Shown: piece after piece, positions 16,952-26,427 of the stretch
How the letters are laid out: every line of letters starts with the position of its first letter
Position numbering within the stretch: the stretch's first letter is position 1
Assembly (NCBI GenBank): GCA_002483105.1
Contig: DLHG01000009.1
Coordinates: 366,791 to 430,790 of the forward strand
Reading direction: 5' to 3'
Length of the DNA stretch: 64,000 bases
From: Bacteroidetes bacterium UBA7674
Lineage (GTDB): Bacteria > Bacteroidota > Bacteroidia > Chitinophagales > Chitinophagaceae
Notes under the pieces: generated by a model
Told to the model about the DNA's origin: nothing
Databases searched by the model: none
What the model saw: only the letters and a program-made list of their open reading frames with translations
Translations under genes and position numbers: made by a program

Positions 16952-19900
16952 ATGAAGAAATTATTACACTTCGTTCTTTTATCGGTATTACCTGCACTTG
17001 CAATAGCAGGACCGGGAGGGCTTCAATTTGTACCCAACCAAGGGCAATGGTCTGAATCATTTCTATATAAGTCGGGTGTACGCGACTGCGATATCTACCT
17101 GGAGAAAAACTGTGTGACCTATCTGCTGCAGAATAGCGATGTGTCTGACCTGATACATGAGTACAAGCACGATACAACGGTAAAACCTATACTGAAATAC
17201 CATGCTTACCGGATGACATTTGAAGGCGCTAACCCTAATGTTACCACACAGGGCAGCGAACCCTTCACGACATACTACAACTATTACCTGGGCAATGACC
17301 AGAGTAAGTGGAAGACGGGTGTGCATCCTTTCGCCACCGTTACTTACACCGGCTTGTATCCCGGTATAGATGCATTAATAAAGACAGACAATGGCAATTT
17401 CGCTTACGACTTCATCATTGCACCCAATGCAGATGCAGGGCTGATAAAATTAAGGTTCGACGGCGCCGATAAGTTGGAATTGAAAGACGGGAAATTGCTG
17501 ATATACAATTCGATAAAGACCATTGAAGAATCAGTACCATATACTTATCAAATAGTAAATGGTGAGAAGAAGGAAGTGTCCTGCGAGTATGTTTTGAATG
17601 GCAGCACAATCTCATTCGCTTTCCCTGAAGGTTATGATAAGAATATTCCGCTGGTAATAGACCCCTCTGTGGTGTTCGTTACGTTCAGCGGTTCTACATC
17701 TTCCAACTATGGTTTCTCGGCTACATACGACGCAGCAGGTAATGCCTATGGAGCAGGCGAGGTATTCGGAGCATCATATCCTGTTACTTTGGGCGCATTC
17801 CAGACGGTATGGGGCGGCGGAAGTGTAGACATCAATATTTCAAAGTATAATCCTGACGGAACACTGCATTTGTTTGGCACCTTTTTGGGCGGTTCAGCAA
17901 GTGATCAGCCGCACAGTATGATAGCAGATGCGGCAGGTAATCTTATTGTTACCGGCATTAGCGGATCATCTAACTACCCTGTAACCGTAGGTGCATATGA
18001 TGTTACTTTTAATGGAGGAGGCACGGACCTGGTTGTTTCAAAATTCAATCCAAGTGGTACAGCTTTAATCGGCTCTACCTATATGGGTGGTACGGCAGCT
18101 GACGGAGGGAACATGGCACCATTAACCGTTAATTACGGTGATGCATTTAGGGGAGAAGTGATCTGCGACCAGGCGGGTAACGTGTATGTGGCAGGCAATA
18201 GTAAGAGCACAAATTTTCCAATAGTTAATGCAACACAGGCAGCACTAAGCGGCAGTATGGATGCAGTGGCGTTCAAGTTGAATGGTAATCTCAGTTCCTT
18301 GTTATGGAGTACCTACCTGGGAGGTAGCGGAGTGGATGGTGCCGTGGTGCTTTCGCTGGATAATGACGAGTCGCATGTATATGTATCAGGTGGAACGAAC
18401 AGTACCAACTTCCCGGTTACGCCTGGTGCTTATCTCACTACTTTCCAGGGTGGAACTGTAGATGGTTATGTAGCCCGCTATCAAAACGGAGGCGGTTTTC
18501 CTTTACAGAACTGTACCTATATAGGTACTCCGGCTTACGACCAATGTTATGGTGTGCAGGTGGATATGTATAATGGGGTATATACTATGGGTCAGACGGC
18601 AGGAGCATTTCCTGTAGTGGGTTCGGTATATAGCAATGCCGGTTCCGGACAATTCATTATGAAGCTGGATAGCCTTTTGACAGGTATTGTTGTCTCTACG
18701 GTTTTCGGGAATGGAAATAATATAACGCAACTGGCACCGACGGCTTTTATGGTTGACTCCTGTCTCAATATCTATTTTTCAGGCTTTGGTAATTTGACCA
18801 ATTTGCCTGTTACGCCCAATGCATTTCAATTGACCCCTCCCGGTGGTGGTGATTTCTATTTTATAGCACTGGGGCCGAATGCGGTTAACCTGCTCTTCGG
18901 AAGTTATTACGGGAGTACGAGCGCTGATCACGTAGATGGTGGTACCAGCCGTTTCGACAAGGCGGGTATTATATACCAGGGTATTTGTACCAATGCACCA
19001 ACTTATCCCGGTAGTACAGGCAGCGTGTTCCCCAACAACGGCTCCAGTTGGAACGTGGTGACTATGAAAGTGGCTTTTGAGCTGGGAATTGTGAGTGCTA
19101 TTGCATCGGCCAACAACGTATCGGGTTGTGGTCCGTTAACCGTGCAGTTCCAGAATACATCGTCGAATGCTACTTCTTTTGTCTGGGACTTCGGAGATGG
19201 TTCGCCAACAGATACAGCAACAAATCCTACACATATATTTACCACACCGGGTGTGTATAATGTGATGCTTGCTGCGGGCAGCAATTTCGCGTGCAACTTT
19301 ACCGATACTACCTATATCACCGTTACTGTTGATAGTGGCGGCGTAATAGGTGATTTTACTTACCAGATAGTGGATAGCTGCGGGCCTTATACGGCAACAT
19401 TTACCAATACTTCTACTGTAATATCAAGTGGTGCTACATACAACTGGAATTTCGGCGACAACACCACCTACGCAGGTCAGACGCCACCACTGCATACTTA
19501 TCCGGGGCTTGGTACTTATACCGTGACGCTTTACATACATGATACAGGTGCTGTCTGCAACGAGTATGATACAGTGTCTTACACGCTGGCATTTACTACT
19601 TTCGATGTAGCAGCACAGGCAACCCCCTCTCCTTCTACCCAGGGCTGTGCGCCATTCGTTGTGCAGTTCCAGGACAACTCTACCAATGCGGATACATATT
19701 GGTGGGATTTCGGTGATGGTTCGCCTGCCAGTACAATTGCAAGTCCAACTTATACCTACAATAATGCCGGGGTATATACTGTTACATTCATAGCCTCCAG
19801 TTCCAGTCCTTCGGCTTGCAAGGCGGCTGATACGGTTTATCTTACTATAACGGTGGACACCGGGAATATTGCTGCCGGCTTTGTTGCCACTGTGACGGAT

Positions 19901-20884
19901 AGCTGTGGTTCGTTCAGAGTAGATATTGTCAATACTTCTACCAACGTATCGACAGCGGCAACTTATACCTGGAATTTTGGTGACGGTACCAGCTTCACAG
20001 GTGCCGATCCGCTCTTTCACGATTATCCGGGGCCGGGTACTTATACTATTACACTGGTGGTGCAAGATGTTAATTCATGCAATGCACTTGATTCAGTTTC
20101 TCAGACGATTACGATTACCAACCTGTTTGTAGATGCGGTTGCGCCTCCGCTGCCTGATGAGTGCGGTGTATTTGATGTGAACTTCAATCATAGCTCTACC
20201 AATGCACAATCTGTGCAGTGGTACCTGGGTGATGGCACTACCTCCACACAAAATAGCTTTACGCACCATTACGATACAACAGGCGTGTATAATGTAGTGC
20301 TGATAGCTTTCAATGAACAGGCGTGTAACAAGAGCGATACATTCTCCGGTAATGTGCGTATCAGGAGATGGGCAATTGCTGACTTCCACTACACTCCCGT
20401 AATACCTGAAAGGAACATGCCGATAGACTTTTTCAATCTTTCGCAGTATGCCGATACTTATCGGTGGGACTTTGGTGATGGTACTACCAGCGCTGAAGAA
20501 AATCCGTCAAAGCTCTACAACAAGACATACCTGTTCAATGTTTGCCTGACCGCAAATAATAGTGATAATTGCCCTGATACCATATGCAGAACAGCACAAA
20601 CGGATATATCTCCACTCATTGATATACCTACGGGTTTCTCCCCTAATGGTGACGGAATGAACGATATTTTATACGTTCGTGGTGTCGGTATCGTTACGGT
20701 TAACCTGAAGATATTTAACAGGTGGGGTACACTCATTTTTGAGAGTAATAGTATGGATGTAGGTTGGGATGGAACATACAGTGGTAAAGAGCAGCCCATG
20801 GAAGCCTATGCGTATGTGCTTCGTGCTACATTCGTCAATGGTGAGAACTTCCAGAGGCAGGGAAATGTCACGTTGATAAGATAG
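16952..20884 (+). CDS. Giant T9SS cargo protein: propeller plus PKD modules, type B sorting domain
   Basis: 1310 residues. Signal peptide MKKLLHFVLLSVLPALAIAG; an N-terminal DUF7948-like domain (FVPNQGQWSESFLYKSG); a propeller of SBBP-like repeats (about 250-690; e.g. GNVYVAGNSKSTNFP, SHVYVSGGTNSTNFP); then six PKD-like modules recognised by WDFGDGSPTD, WNFGDNTTYAG, WDFGDGSPAST, WNFGDGTSFTG, WYLGDGTTST and WDFGDGTTSAE. The C-terminus has FSPNGDGMND and IFNRWGTLIFES, the gliding-motility-associated type B T9SS sorting signal. It should be exported by the PorU/PorV/PorT machinery and kept at the surface, perhaps as an adhesin. The ligand is unknown. Confidence 0.92.
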   Translation: MKKLLHFVLLSVLPALAIAGPGGLQFVPNQGQWSESFLYKSGVRDCDIYLEKNCVTYLLQNSDVSDLIHEYKHDTTVKPILKYHAYRMTFEGANPNVTTQGSEPFTTYYNYYLGNDQSKWKTGVHPFATVTYTGLYPGIDALIKTDNGNFAYDFIIAPNADAGLIKLRFDGADKLELKDGKLLIYNSIKTIEESVPYTYQIVNGEKKEVSCEYVLNGSTISFAFPEGYDKNIPLVIDPSVVFVTFSGSTSSNYGFSATYDAAGNAYGAGEVFGASYPVTLGAFQTVWGGGSVDINISKYNPDGTLHLFGTFLGGSASDQPHSMIADAAGNLIVTGISGSSNYPVTVGAYDVTFNGGGTDLVVSKFNPSGTALIGSTYMGGTAADGGNMAPLTVNYGDAFRGEVICDQAGNVYVAGNSKSTNFPIVNATQAALSGSMDAVAFKLNGNLSSLLWSTYLGGSGVDGAVVLSLDNDESHVYVSGGTNSTNFPVTPGAYLTTFQGGTVDGYVARYQNGGGFPLQNCTYIGTPAYDQCYGVQVDMYNGVYTMGQTAGAFPVVGSVYSNAGSGQFIMKLDSLLTGIVVSTVFGNGNNITQLAPTAFMVDSCLNIYFSGFGNLTNLPVTPNAFQLTPPGGGDFYFIALGPNAVNLLFGSYYGSTSADHVDGGTSRFDKAGIIYQGICTNAPTYPGSTGSVFPNNGSSWNVVTMKVAFELGIVSAIASANNVSGCGPLTVQFQNTSSNATSFVWDFGDGSPTDTATNPTHIFTTPGVYNVMLAAGSNFACNFTDTTYITVTVDSGGVIGDFTYQIVDSCGPYTATFTNTSTVISSGATYNWNFGDNTTYAGQTPPLHTYPGLGTYTVTLYIHDTGAVCNEYDTVSYTLAFTTFDVAAQATPSPSTQGCAPFVVQFQDNSTNADTYWWDFGDGSPASTIASPTYTYNNAGVYTVTFIASSSSPSACKAADTVYLTITVDTGNIAAGFVATVTDSCGSFRVDIVNTSTNVSTAATYTWNFGDGTSFTGADPLFHDYPGPGTYTITLVVQDVNSCNALDSVSQTITITNLFVDAVAPPLPDECGVFDVNFNHSSTNAQSVQWYLGDGTTSTQNSFTHHYDTTGVYNVVLIAFNEQACNKSDTFSGNVRIRRWAIADFHYTPVIPERNMPIDFFNLSQYADTYRWDFGDGTTSAEENPSKLYNKTYLFNVCLTANNSDNCPDTICRTAQTDISPLIDIPTGFSPNGDGMNDILYVRGVGIVTVNLKIFNRWGTLIFESNSMDVGWDGTYSGKEQPMEAYAYVLRATFVNGENFQRQGNVTLIR

Positions 20885-20918
20885 TTGATTAGTTAATTAC
20901 CTGAGACTGTGAGTAAAA

Positions 20919-20948
20919 TGATAAAGGGGCGCGAGCCCCTTTATCATT
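20919..20948. terminator. Shared bidirectional terminator
   Basis: Perfect dyad ATGATAAAGGGGC - GCGA - GCCCCTTTATCAT between two convergent genes, T-rich on the plus side (ATTTT). The stop codon of the small minus-strand frame lies inside the right arm. Confidence 0.8.
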
Positions 20949-21111
20949 TTGGTGTGTTTTTCTTTTCTTTCTTTTCGGGCTTGTTGTCATTTCCTCTATA
21001 GCCTTGTTCCTTATTTTCACGACTGTCGAAGTCATCCTTGTTTTCAGGCCTTGGTTTGTTCACGTCAGTTCTCTTGCCCAGGTTTTGGTCTTCTTTTCTT
21101 GTATTTTTCAT
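20944..21111 (-). CDS. Small hydrophilic hypothetical protein
   Basis: 55 residues from the ATG at 21111 (MKNTRKEDQNLGKRTD). The composition is almost entirely charged or polar (Lys, Glu, Asp, Asn, Arg) with no hydrophobic core, so it is probably disordered. A frame open to 21207 would run through the inverted repeat upstream and is unlikely to be coding. Small Lys/Glu/Asn-rich proteins of this kind are common in Bacteroidota and without function. Support: clean terminator and codon pattern only. Confidence 0.45.
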   Translation of the reverse strand: MKNTRKEDQNLGKRTDVNKPRPENKDDFDSRENKEQGYRGNDNKPEKKEKKNTPK

Positions 21112-21156
21112 AGCTGTTAAGTTTTGCTGTAATGGCAAAAAAACTGTACCACTAAT

Positions 21157-21240
21157 TGTCATACTGAGCGATAGCGAAGTATCTATTCCGTGTATAAAGT
21201 AGCTCATGTGGACAGATGCTTCGCTGCGCTCAGCATGACA
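21157..21240. repeat. Interspersed inverted repeat, TGTCAT...ATGACA family, copy 1
   Basis: Left arm 21157-21184 (TGTCATACTGAGCGATAGCG...) and right arm 21214-21240 (AGATGCTTCGCTGCGCTCAG...) are imperfect reverse complements around a 29-base centre. A related element with similar arms is at 38515-38619. The arms resemble the GTCATnCTGAGC-type repeats scattered in many Bacteroidota genomes (from memory, not searched). Confidence 0.7.
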
Positions 21241-21245
21241 GATAT

Positions 21246-21285
21246 AAAAAAGGAACGCCTCACTAGTCAGTGAGGCGTTCCTTTT
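21246..21285 (-). terminator. Intrinsic terminator after dnaK
   Basis: Long perfect stem AAAAGGAACGCCTCACT / AGTGAGGCGTTCCTTTT with a 4-base loop, 16 bases after the dnaK stop on the minus strand, with a T-run on that strand. Confidence 0.88.
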
Positions 21286-21301
21286 ATTTGAAACTAACTG
21301 T

Positions 21302-23197
21302 TTATTTCACTTCTTCATACTCAGCATCTGCAACGTTGTCGTTGGCAGGGTTGCCTTGTGCCTGTTGCTGTCCGCCATCTGCCGGAGCACCTTCCTGTCC
21401 CTGGCTATAGATGTGCTGGCTGGCTGCCTGCCATGCGGCATTCAGCTCTTCCACTGCGCTATCTATGGTAGCAAGGTCTTCGTTCTTATGCGCTTCTTTC
21501 AGTTTGGCAACTGCACCTTCAATCACTGTTTTCTGGTCAGCAGGTATTTTTTCGCCGTATTCTTTCAGTTGTTTTTCTGAGTTGAACACAAGGCCATCGG
21601 CCATGTTCAGCTTTTCAACGCGCTCACGCACTTCCTTATCTGCATCTTCATTGGCTTTCGCCTCGTTCTTCATGCGTTCTACTTCTTCCTTGCTCAGTCC
21701 GCTACCGGCTTCTATACGTATGTTCTGTTGCTTACCTGTGCCTTTGTCCTTAGCTGTTACATGCAGGATGCCATTCGCATCTATATCGAAGATCACCTCT
21801 ACCTGTGGAACCCCACGCGGAGCCGGAGGAATACCATCGAGGATGAAACGTCCCAGTGATTTATTGTCCTTAGCCATCGGGCGTTCACCTTGTATCACGT
21901 TGATCTCAACACTTGGCTGGTTATCGCTTGCTGTAGAGAATACTTCGCTTTTGCGGGTAGGTATCGTAGTGTTAGACTCTATCAGGCGTGTCATTACACC
22001 ACCCATAGTTTCAATACCCAGCGAAAGCGGAGTAACGTCGAGTAACAATACATCCTTCACATCACCGCTCAGTACACCACCTTGTATGGCTGCGCCTATA
22101 GCTACCACCTCATCAGGGTTTACACTCCTGTTGGGTTTTTTGCCAAAGAATTTTTCTACTACTTCCTGTATCTTAGGGATACGGGTAGAACCACCTACCA
22201 GTATTATCTCGTCTATATCACTTGTCTGCATACCTGCATCTTTCAATGCTTTGCGGCAAGGTTCCAGTGTACGTTCTACCAGACTATCTGCCAGTTGTTC
22301 GAATTTAGCACGGCTCAGCTTGCGTACCAGGTGCTTAGGTACACCATCTACTGCAGTGATGTATGGCAGGTTAATTTCCGTTTCCTGTGAAGATGATAAT
22401 TCTATCTTCGCTTTTTCGGAAGCTTCCTTCAGGCGCTGCCAAGCCATTGGGTCTTTGTGGAGGTCTTGTGCTTCGTCCCTTTTAAATTCTTCAGCCAACC
22501 AGTCCATGATCACTTTATCAAAGTCATCACCACCCAGGTGCGTATCACCGTTAGTAGATTTTACTTCAAATACACCATCACCCAGCTCCAGTATAGATAC
22601 GTCGAAAGTACCACCACCAAGGTCAAACACAGCTATTTTGCTGTCTTTGTGTTGTTTGTCCATGCCATAAGCCAAGGCAGCTGCAGTTGGTTCGTTGATG
22701 ATACGACGGATGTTCAGGCCCGCGATCTCGCCAGCTTCTTTCGTTGCCTGGCGTTGTGCGTCATTAAAGTACGCCGGTACGGTTACTACTGCTTCAGTTA
22801 CTTCATATCCCAGGAACTCTTCAGCGGTCTTCTTCATTTTCTGAAGGATCATTGCTGAGATCTCCTGTGGAGTATATTGCCTGTCGTCTATGCTTACACG
22901 GGGAGTGTTGTTCTCGCCCTTTACAATTTTATAAGAATTGTGCGACATTTCGCCTGTTACCTCATCAAAGCGGCGGCCCATGTAGCGTTTAATAGACATG
23001 ATAGTGTTAGCAGGGTTGGTGATCGCCTGACGTTTTGCAGGATCACCTACTTTACGCTCACCGTTCTTTAAAAAAGCCACGATAGAGGGTGTGGTACGAC
23101 GACCTTCGTCATTTGCTATCACAACCGGTTCGTTACCTTCCATTACCGATACGCAAGAGTTGGTTGTTCCTAAGTCAATGCCAATAATCTTTCCCAT
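21302..23197 (-). CDS. dnaK: Chaperone DnaK (Hsp70)
   Basis: 631 residues from the ATG at 23197; a TTG two codons earlier is less likely. N-terminal ATPase: MGKIIGIDLGTTNSCVSV, INEPTAAALAYG, AVFDLGGGTFDVSIL, VGGSTRIPKIQE. The substrate-binding domain follows (DVTPLSLGIETMGGVMT), and the C-terminal tail ends AEYEEVK after a Gly/Gln-rich linker. It refolds and holds clients with DnaJ and GrpE, neither of which is next to it; the tail-anchored J protein at 1428-2087 is one possible partner. Upstream lies a cluster of TGACA/TGTCA half-sites. Confidence 0.98.
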   Translation of the reverse strand: MGKIIGIDLGTTNSCVSVMEGNEPVVIANDEGRRTTPSIVAFLKNGERKVGDPAKRQAITNPANTIMSIKRYMGRRFDEVTGEMSHNSYKIVKGENNTPRVSIDDRQYTPQEISAMILQKMKKTAEEFLGYEVTEAVVTVPAYFNDAQRQATKEAGEIAGLNIRRIINEPTAAALAYGMDKQHKDSKIAVFDLGGGTFDVSILELGDGVFEVKSTNGDTHLGGDDFDKVIMDWLAEEFKRDEAQDLHKDPMAWQRLKEASEKAKIELSSSQETEINLPYITAVDGVPKHLVRKLSRAKFEQLADSLVERTLEPCRKALKDAGMQTSDIDEIILVGGSTRIPKIQEVVEKFFGKKPNRSVNPDEVVAIGAAIQGGVLSGDVKDVLLLDVTPLSLGIETMGGVMTRLIESNTTIPTRKSEVFSTASDNQPSVEINVIQGERPMAKDNKSLGRFILDGIPPAPRGVPQVEVIFDIDANGILHVTAKDKGTGKQQNIRIEAGSGLSKEEVERMKNEAKANEDADKEVRERVEKLNMADGLVFNSEKQLKEYGEKIPADQKTVIEGAVAKLKEAHKNEDLATIDSAVEELNAAWQAASQHIYSQGQEGAPADGGQQQAQGNPANDNVADAEYEEVK

Positions 23198-23249
23198 AGT
23201 CAAATTTTGTTATGTATTATATTTTTTGTTTACTAATCGTACCAGATAT

Positions 23250-23306
23250 TGACAATATATGTGCCAACGCCTCTTTGTATGCAATATTGTCAGTTTCGGG
23301 CTGACA
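23250..23306 (-). promoter_or_regulatory. Dyad cluster upstream of dnaK (TGACA/TGTCA half-sites)
   Basis: TGACAATAT (23250-23258) and ATATTGTCA (23284-23292) form a perfect 9-bp inverted pair, and TGTCAG (23288-23293) with CTGACA (23301-23306) form a second dyad with a 7-base spacer. It could be an operator or heat-shock control region, or the upstream gene's 3' structure. No CIRCE element (TTAGCACTC...GAGTGCTAA) is present. Confidence 0.35.
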
Positions 23307-23311
23307 GGGCA

Positions 23312-23345
23312 TAAAAAACGCGCCTTACAATGCTGTAAGGCGCGT
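23312..23345 (-). terminator. Intrinsic terminator after the 23365-24423 lipoprotein gene
   Basis: Perfect 12-bp stem ACGCGCCTTACA / TGTAAGGCGCGT with loop ATGC, followed on the minus strand by a T-run (23313-23318). Confidence 0.85.
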
Positions 23346-23364
23346 CGAACGAATGTCTTTTTTA

Positions 23365-24423
23365 CTACTTATTCCATTTTTCAGGTTGTATGCCTGTAGG
23401 TTGTGTAAGTGGATTAGCTGCAAGAGAATCGAATGTAACCGGGTCTATTTCTATACCCCTGCCTACTCTTATACCCCTTGTGGTGAACAGGCCTATTACG
23501 TCTGTTCCTTTCAGGTTGGTGTAAATAGGTTTTATTTCATTGCTTGTCAGGCCATTGGAAGGGCCGCCGGCAAGCGACAGGTATTCGTAATAGTCGTTGC
23601 TGCCGGCATATACAAAGATGTCGCAATAATGAAGGTATCTTTTAATGTTAGCCGGTGCCACACTCAGGTTTTCATTGAAGAAAGTATAGAATGCGGAGTT
23701 ATGTACTTCAAGGCTGGCTGAAGGGCTTGTTTGTATCACCACTTTGGCAAAAGGGAAATCGAGTGAATGACGTGTTTCAGAACCCGTGTTTTCATTTACT
23801 TCCCAGTAGTAGAACCTGATAACACCTTCCACTATTTTGGCTGGTTCCGGGGCGCGCACACGTAGAATGTATTTAAAGGAATTGGTTGTAGTTCTTGAAA
23901 ATCCTATAGGTAAAGGAGCCACACCGTTCAGGGAGAATACGTCTATATAGAAATCATTCGGACTGGCAGTGTCATTGGTAATAATAGCTGTTTCAGAAGA
24001 GTCAACATCTCCTGTTATAGTGTTCCTGATCACCAGGCGGTAGGTGTAATCTGCGTCCAGCTGCTTTACCATCCTGTAGGTATAGTTAGGAGTGGTGGCA
24101 AATGTGCCGTCTTCCTTTGGCATAGAGACGCGTTCAAGAGTAGTGATGCTTTTTAATACATTTCCTTGCATTTCTTTTACCTGTACGTCCAATACTCCAA
24201 GCGGGTAGAATGTGGAGTCACCCACTTTAGCCATATCTATGGCGCTTTTGTTCACGTCCATAAATGCTTTCTGTATGCGCACATAGTTAGTGTCCTCGTT
24301 GGCATCCAGCATTGCATATACCAGGGTTACGTCTTTGTACGGTGCGGCAAGTTCAAATTCTTCGTCACATCCGGCACTAAACAGGGTAAGGGCTCCCATG
24401 CCCAACAAAAGCAATCTTTTCAT
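23365..24423 (-). CDS. Outer-membrane-type lipoprotein, DUF4249-like
   Basis: 352 residues. Signal peptide MKRLLLLGMGALTLFSAGC with lipobox Cys19, followed by DEEFE. The body is beta-rich, starting with KDVTLVYAMLDANEDTNYVRI, and contains YTYRMVKQLDADYTYRLVIRN, an immunoglobulin-like strand pattern. The layout resembles DUF4249 lipoproteins that often accompany TonB receptors, but I am not certain of the family and no receptor is adjacent. A -7 box lies 20 bases before the ATG and a strong terminator follows, so it is monocistronic. Confidence 0.65.
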   Translation of the reverse strand: MKRLLLLGMGALTLFSAGCDEEFELAAPYKDVTLVYAMLDANEDTNYVRIQKAFMDVNKSAIDMAKVGDSTFYPLGVLDVQVKEMQGNVLKSITTLERVSMPKEDGTFATTPNYTYRMVKQLDADYTYRLVIRNTITGDVDSSETAIITNDTASPNDFYIDVFSLNGVAPLPIGFSRTTTNSFKYILRVRAPEPAKIVEGVIRFYYWEVNENTGSETRHSLDFPFAKVVIQTSPSASLEVHNSAFYTFFNENLSVAPANIKRYLHYCDIFVYAGSNDYYEYLSLAGGPSNGLTSNEIKPIYTNLKGTDVIGLFTTRGIRVGRGIEIDPVTFDSLAANPLTQPTGIQPEKWNK

Positions 24424-24443
24424 TTTCTATTATAGCTATAAAA

Positions 24444-24451
24444 CAAAGATA
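24444..24451 (-). promoter_or_regulatory. -7 box for the DUF4249-like lipoprotein (TATCTTTG)
   Basis: An exact TAnnTTTG on the minus strand, 20 bases before the start at 24423. Confidence 0.5.
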
Positions 24452-24557
24452 AGGGATTTGACGAGATACCCGTCTGCCGCTTCCTGCCAAATCCTCTGCG
24501 AATTACCTATAAGACGATGAATGTGCGGCTATCCCCTAACGCAAAGCATAAAAAAGC

Positions 24558-24565
24558 TATTTTTG
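24558..24565 (+). promoter_or_regulatory. -7 box for argS (TATTTTTG)
   Basis: An exact TAnnTTTG inside the longest argS frame. The ATG at 24572 would be near-leaderless and that at 24584 would have a ~12-base leader. It rules out a start at 24521. Confidence 0.55.
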
Positions 24566-24583
24566 CGCCAAATGATACCAGCG

Positions 24584-26383
24584 ATGACGCTCACGAGCAG
24601 GATAAAGGAAGTAACTAAGCAGGCACTACAGACTTTATATCCAGATATAGATATTAATTTGTCATTAGTGGCGGTGAACCAGACCAAACCTGAGTTTACC
24701 GGCGACTATACTGTTGTGCTTTTTCCGTTCGTGAAGCAACTGCGTCAAAAGCCTGATGTTCTAGGCAAGCAACTGGGCGATCATTTGGTGGCGTCTAACC
24801 CTGGTTTTTTTACAGGCTTTGAGGTGGTAAGTGGTTTTCTTAATCTTTCTATTAATGATAATGAATGGCTGGGCTTCCTTACCGCAACTGTAGGAAAGGA
24901 AAACCTGGTAGAGAAAACTGCCACGGGCAAGAAAGTAATGGTGGAGTACTCTTCTCCCAACACCAATAAGCCCCTGCACTTTGGCCACCTGAGAAATATT
25001 TTCCTCGGTTATGCAATGGCGGAGGTATTAGAAGCTAATGGTAATGATGTGGTAAAAGCTAACCTGATAAATGACAGGGGTATCCACATCTGTAAATCAA
25101 TGATAGCGTGGCAGCGCGCCGCAGGTGGCGCTACGCCTGAGACTGCTAATGTAAAAGGCGACCACCTGGTGGGTGATTATTACGTTAAGTTCAACGATAT
25201 ATATAAAGAAGAAGTAGCAGCACTTGTTGCCGGCGGCATGGAGGAAGCTGTAGCTGAAAAGGAAGCGCAGATAATGAAGGACGCCCAGGAGATGCTGGTG
25301 AAATGGGAAGCAGGCGACCAGGAAACGCGTGAACTGTGGGAGCGGATGAATAGCTGGGTCTATAAGGGCTTTGAGGTAAGCTATAAGAAGCTGGGCGTCG
25401 ACTTCGATAAGATGTACTACGAAAGCAATACATACTTATTGGGTAAAGAGATAGTAGAAAGAGGTTTGGAAAAAGGTGTGCTCTTCAAAAAAGAGAATGG
25501 CTCTGTATGGATAGATCTTACAGCTGACGGACTAGATGAAAAATTGCTGCTTCGTGGAGATGGTACCTCTGTCTATATGACGCAGGACTTGGGAACTGCT
25601 GTTCTGAAATACAATGACTTCAAGCTGGATCAATCCATCTATGTAATAGCTGATGAGCAGAACTACCACATGCAGGTGCTGAAGCTGATATTGCAAAAGT
25701 TGGGTGAGCCTTGTGCTGATGGTATCTTCCACCTGTCTTATGGTATGGTGGAACTGCCAAGCGGCCGTATGAAGAGCCGTGAAGGTACTGTAGTGGACGC
25801 CGATGATATGATAGACGAAATGATATCGCTATCGAAAGAGCAAACGGAGCAGGCAGGAAAAACAGAAGGATTTACAGAAGATGAATTGAAAGTGCTGTAT
25901 GAAACGATAGGCTTAGGTGCATTGAAGTTTTATCTTCTGCGTGTTGACCCAAAGAAGAAAATGATCTTCAACCCTAAGGAGTCAATAGACCTGCATGGTT
26001 TTACAGCTACGTTCATTCAATATGCACACGCACGTATTTGTTCTATACTGAGGAAAGAGGGTGTTTCATTGAATGGTAATGAGGGCTTCGATTCATTGAA
26101 ACTAAAAGAAGCAATAGCCCCGGCAGAAAAGAAATTGGTATTAGCCCTGGAACAATATTCATCTATACTGGAAGCGGCGGCTGAAGAATATAATCCTTCG
26201 CTGCTTTGTAACTACTCGTTCCATGTAGCACAGTTGTTCAACTCGTTCTACGATGCACATAGTATTTCAAAGGCGGAGAATGAAGAGAAAAAGCAATTAC
26301 GCCTGATGATGATCATTATTACTGCTAATACGTTGAGGCATGCAATGAACCTGTTGGGTATCAGGCTGCCGGAGAAGATGTAA
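24584..26383 (+). CDS. argS: Arginyl-tRNA synthetase
   Basis: 599 residues from ATG 24584 (MTLTSRIKEV, the point where homologues begin); ATG 24572 adds 4 residues. The frame stays open upstream to 24521, but that part contains the promoter. It has the N-terminal tRNA D-loop-binding domain, the class I signature variant HFGH in NKPLHFGHLRN, a KMSKS-like loop MKSREGT, and the DALR anticodon domain at the end (HAMNLLGIRLPEKM). It charges tRNA-Arg. A terminator shared with the convergent permease gene follows. Confidence 0.97.
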   Translation: MTLTSRIKEVTKQALQTLYPDIDINLSLVAVNQTKPEFTGDYTVVLFPFVKQLRQKPDVLGKQLGDHLVASNPGFFTGFEVVSGFLNLSINDNEWLGFLTATVGKENLVEKTATGKKVMVEYSSPNTNKPLHFGHLRNIFLGYAMAEVLEANGNDVVKANLINDRGIHICKSMIAWQRAAGGATPETANVKGDHLVGDYYVKFNDIYKEEVAALVAGGMEEAVAEKEAQIMKDAQEMLVKWEAGDQETRELWERMNSWVYKGFEVSYKKLGVDFDKMYYESNTYLLGKEIVERGLEKGVLFKKENGSVWIDLTADGLDEKLLLRGDGTSVYMTQDLGTAVLKYNDFKLDQSIYVIADEQNYHMQVLKLILQKLGEPCADGIFHLSYGMVELPSGRMKSREGTVVDADDMIDEMISLSKEQTEQAGKTEGFTEDELKVLYETIGLGALKFYLLRVDPKKKMIFNPKESIDLHGFTATFIQYAHARICSILRKEGVSLNGNEGFDSLKLKEAIAPAEKKLVLALEQYSSILEAAAEEYNPSLLCNYSFHVAQLFNSFYDAHSISKAENEEKKQLRLMMIIITANTLRHAMNLLGIRLPEKM

Positions 26384-26389
26384 CACAAT

Positions 26390-26427
26390 AAAGAAAAGGC
26401 GGTCAAATTTTGACCGCCTTTTCTTTA
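26390..26427. terminator. Bidirectional terminator between argS and the LolC/E-like gene
   Basis: Dyad AAAGAAAAGGCGGTCAAA / TTTGACCGCCTTTTCTTT with T-rich flanks on both strands, between convergent genes; the right arm overlaps the stop of the minus-strand gene. Confidence 0.85.

Noticed and set aside
21411..22670. 419-residue open frame opposite dnaK, plus other long frames inside it (22082-22858)
   Set aside because: Low-complexity Ser/Ala/Leu composition with no domain, entirely opposite a clear dnaK gene; typical antisense shadow of a biased gene.
24521..24583. Upstream extension of argS
   Set aside because: Contains the exact -7 box TATTTTTG; the added residues have no homologous look.
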